From Chloroflexota bacterium (GTDB taxonomy: Bacteria > Chloroflexota > Anaerolineae > Anaerolineales > Villigracilaceae), in NCBI GenBank assembly GCA_021796315.1, contig JAJYOH010000344.1, positions 1 through 6,677 on the forward strand: a stretch of 6,677 nucleotides of DNA, written 5' to 3'. A program made the position numbers and the translations under genes. The number at the start of each line of letters is the position of its first letter. Within the stretch, counting starts at the first letter, position 1. The notes below the pieces were generated by a model. The model worked only from the letters and a program-made list of their open reading frames with translations. It searched no databases and was not told where the DNA came from. This document shows positions 6,601 to 6,677 of the stretch, piece after piece.

Positions 6601-6619
6601 GAAAGCGCTGAAACACTAA
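3611..6619 (+). CDS. Fused iron-sulfur/molybdopterin subunit of a xanthine dehydrogenase-family hydroxylase
   Basis: This 1002-residue fusion should carry a hydroxylase's Fe-S and Mo centres. Order: plant-type ferredoxin-like domain (1-77); helical [2Fe-2S] domain (about 85-155) with Cys105, Cys108, Cys140 and Cys142; linker ending PGSGSG (about 160-186); a/b hammerhead domain (about 215-330); two molybdopterin-binding domains to the end. Mo-site motifs: TSTQ (Gln431), GGGFGGKQ (459-466), AYRGYGVPQ (Arg581, Tyr583), DLGTGSDT (728-735), and FGVKAVAE with the catalytic Glu964. The ferredoxin-like domain is unusual: in GDEQGLAGSDTVLLDGKPVN, where the family has CxxxxCxxC plus a later Cys, the positions are Asp38, Ala43, Asp46 and Gly58. 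AYRGYG differs from the AYxCSFR loop of form I CO dehydrogenase, so CO oxidation is unlikely; the substrate is unknown, probably an aromatic heterocycle or aldehyde. Start: GGAG 3602-3605, 5 bases upstream. Met187 just after the linker marks a likely fusion point. The FAD partner is at 246-1031. Confidence 0.92.
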   Translation: MKFTLNINGIAHEVDSAPSETLLTIVRRLGFFGVKFGDEQGLAGSDTVLLDGKPVNAGSMLAAQAEGHNIVTIEGLGEHPDQGWKKTGGLHPLQQAFIETGAIQCGYCTPAQILAAKSLLEENPNPSEAEVREAISGVLCRCTGYAKPVQAVLRAAAVLRGDIPADESDASAWFMPPTTEPGSGSGMSETTSVQTKVMPRVVVAPNKNPYAVVGKPEKKVDAVKLVQGKPAFTADIDMRGMLIAKVLHSPHAHARIKKIDATKARALEGVAAALTWQDIPRVVYSTAGQSDPIPGPLDMFSLDNKVRFVGDRVAFVAAESAAIAEQALKLIEVEYEVLDAILDPADAMKPESIRIHDEPEYVNFADSDPTRNLAAEIRIDIGDLDKGFAEADQIFEGVYSVPKVQQAHVEPHVVVTYWDEDDRLVIRTSTQVPFHVRRMIAPVLGLPVKRIRVIKPRIGGGFGGKQEMLIEDVAAHLTIATKRPVLFEYTREEEFLAARSRHPMKVWMKTGVKKDGTITANEMKVLSDTGAYGCHALTVTGNTGHKSMALYVGDGEYRKSPNIRFHADIVYTNTPPAGAYRGYGVPQGYWPLERHMEKIARALNLDPIEFRLKNALHAGEYHPFSTAWNEGREPRPEIIQTVGLEQCVAQAKAAIDWDSKFRNEAWHSFHLSSFDEKKEGKTKEGRYRKGIGVAMVMQGTAIPYLDMGGASVKMNDDGSFNLLVGATDLGTGSDTVIAQMVAEVLGVPLEDILTYSSDTDFTPFDKGAYASSTTYISGTAAVKAAEMAAERIKQRAVEMFKVTGLKVEPSNLQLSDRKVIAPTGQSIPLSEIALDSLHRNNQEQIMGIGSYVSPVSPPPFAAQFAEVTVDVETGQVTVDKLVMAVDSGVIINPLTASGQIEGGMTQALGYAVCEEMRFDEKGRVIERDLDRYHIFRADEMPELTTIFVETFEPSHPFGVKAVAEIPMDGVAPAVGNAVLDAVGVNIDENPVTPEKVWKALKH
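5621..5653 (+). repeat. Imperfect inverted repeat inside the fused subunit gene
   Basis: CTTTCTTCTTTC (5621-5632) pairs with GAAAGAAGGAAAG (5641-5653) except for one bulged G, around an 8-base loop. A further CGAAAGAAGG follows at 5655-5664. The stretch is all-pyrimidine then nearly all-purine and encodes a charged segment, SSFDEKKEGKTKEG (672-685), between two conserved parts of the molybdopterin domain. It could be a small in-frame insertion in a surface loop or low-complexity coding sequence. Confidence 0.4.
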
Positions 6620-6623
6620 CTTC

Positions 6624-6677
6624 ATGACCCGCGCCGAATTACTTTATTTATTGCCCTATGTGGTTTCACTAGGGCTT
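6624..6677 (+). CDS. N-terminal start of a probable membrane protein, possibly a sensor histidine kinase
   Basis: ATG 6624 opens a frame that runs to the window end and gives MTRAELLYLLPYVVSLGL (18 residues). The run LLYLLPYVVSLGL looks like the first membrane helix of a polytopic protein, and I am reminded of the N-terminal 7TM region of some Chloroflexota sensor histidine kinases. That link is weak with so few residues. The start lies 4 bases after the previous stop, which suggests cotranscription and translational coupling. No clear Shine-Dalgarno sequence is visible upstream. The gene continues outside the window. Confidence 0.5.
   Translation, partial: MTRAELLYLLPYVVSLGL

Noticed and set aside
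3611..6619. Carbon monoxide dehydrogenase (CoxL) as a name for the fused subunit
   Set aside because: The form I active-site loop AYxCSFR is absent (AYRGYG instead), and the subunit is fused with its Fe-S part, so CO oxidation is not supported.

Overview
This 6.7-kb window is gene-dense, and every gene lies on the + strand. It looks like chromosomal DNA from a moderately GC-rich environmental bacterium. I suspect the Anaerolineae (Chloroflexota), because of the style of the molybdenum hydroxylase genes, the scattered CCCTC/GGGAG palindromic repeats and the type of the last protein start. That assignment rests on recognition only, with no search behind it.

Layout: (1) the C-terminal 61 codons of a probable PaaI-type hotdog thioesterase, closed by an intrinsic terminator (197-236); (2) a small FAD-binding (CoxM/XdhB-like) subunit of a molybdenum hydroxylase (246-1031), interrupted in frame by a 48-bp palindromic repeat; (3) an AT-rich histidine phosphatase gene (1028-1660) whose start overlaps the previous stop as ATGA; (4) a membrane-bound alkaline-phosphatase-superfamily phosphodiesterase or phosphotransferase (1699-3348) whose last codons and stop lie in a second repeat copy; (5) a 262-bp intergenic region with half-repeats at both ends; (6) a 1002-residue fused iron-sulfur plus molybdopterin subunit (3611-6619); (7) the first 18 codons of a probable membrane protein (6624 onward), possibly a sensor kinase.

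The FAD subunit and the fused Fe-S/Mo subunit should form one xanthine dehydrogenase/aldehyde oxidase-family enzyme, yet they are separated by two unrelated phosphatase-type genes. The most striking observation is in the fused subunit. Its N-terminal plant-ferredoxin-like domain keeps the family's surrounding sequence, but all four expected [2Fe-2S] cysteines are replaced (Asp38, Ala43, Asp46, Gly58). The second cluster's cysteines (105, 108, 140, 142) and the Mo-site glutamate (964) are intact. The lost cluster normally passes electrons to FAD, and the partner FAD subunit also has a changed second FAD-binding loop. The electron exit route of this enzyme may therefore differ from the textbook one.

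No tRNA, rRNA, CRISPR array or transposase gene was seen.
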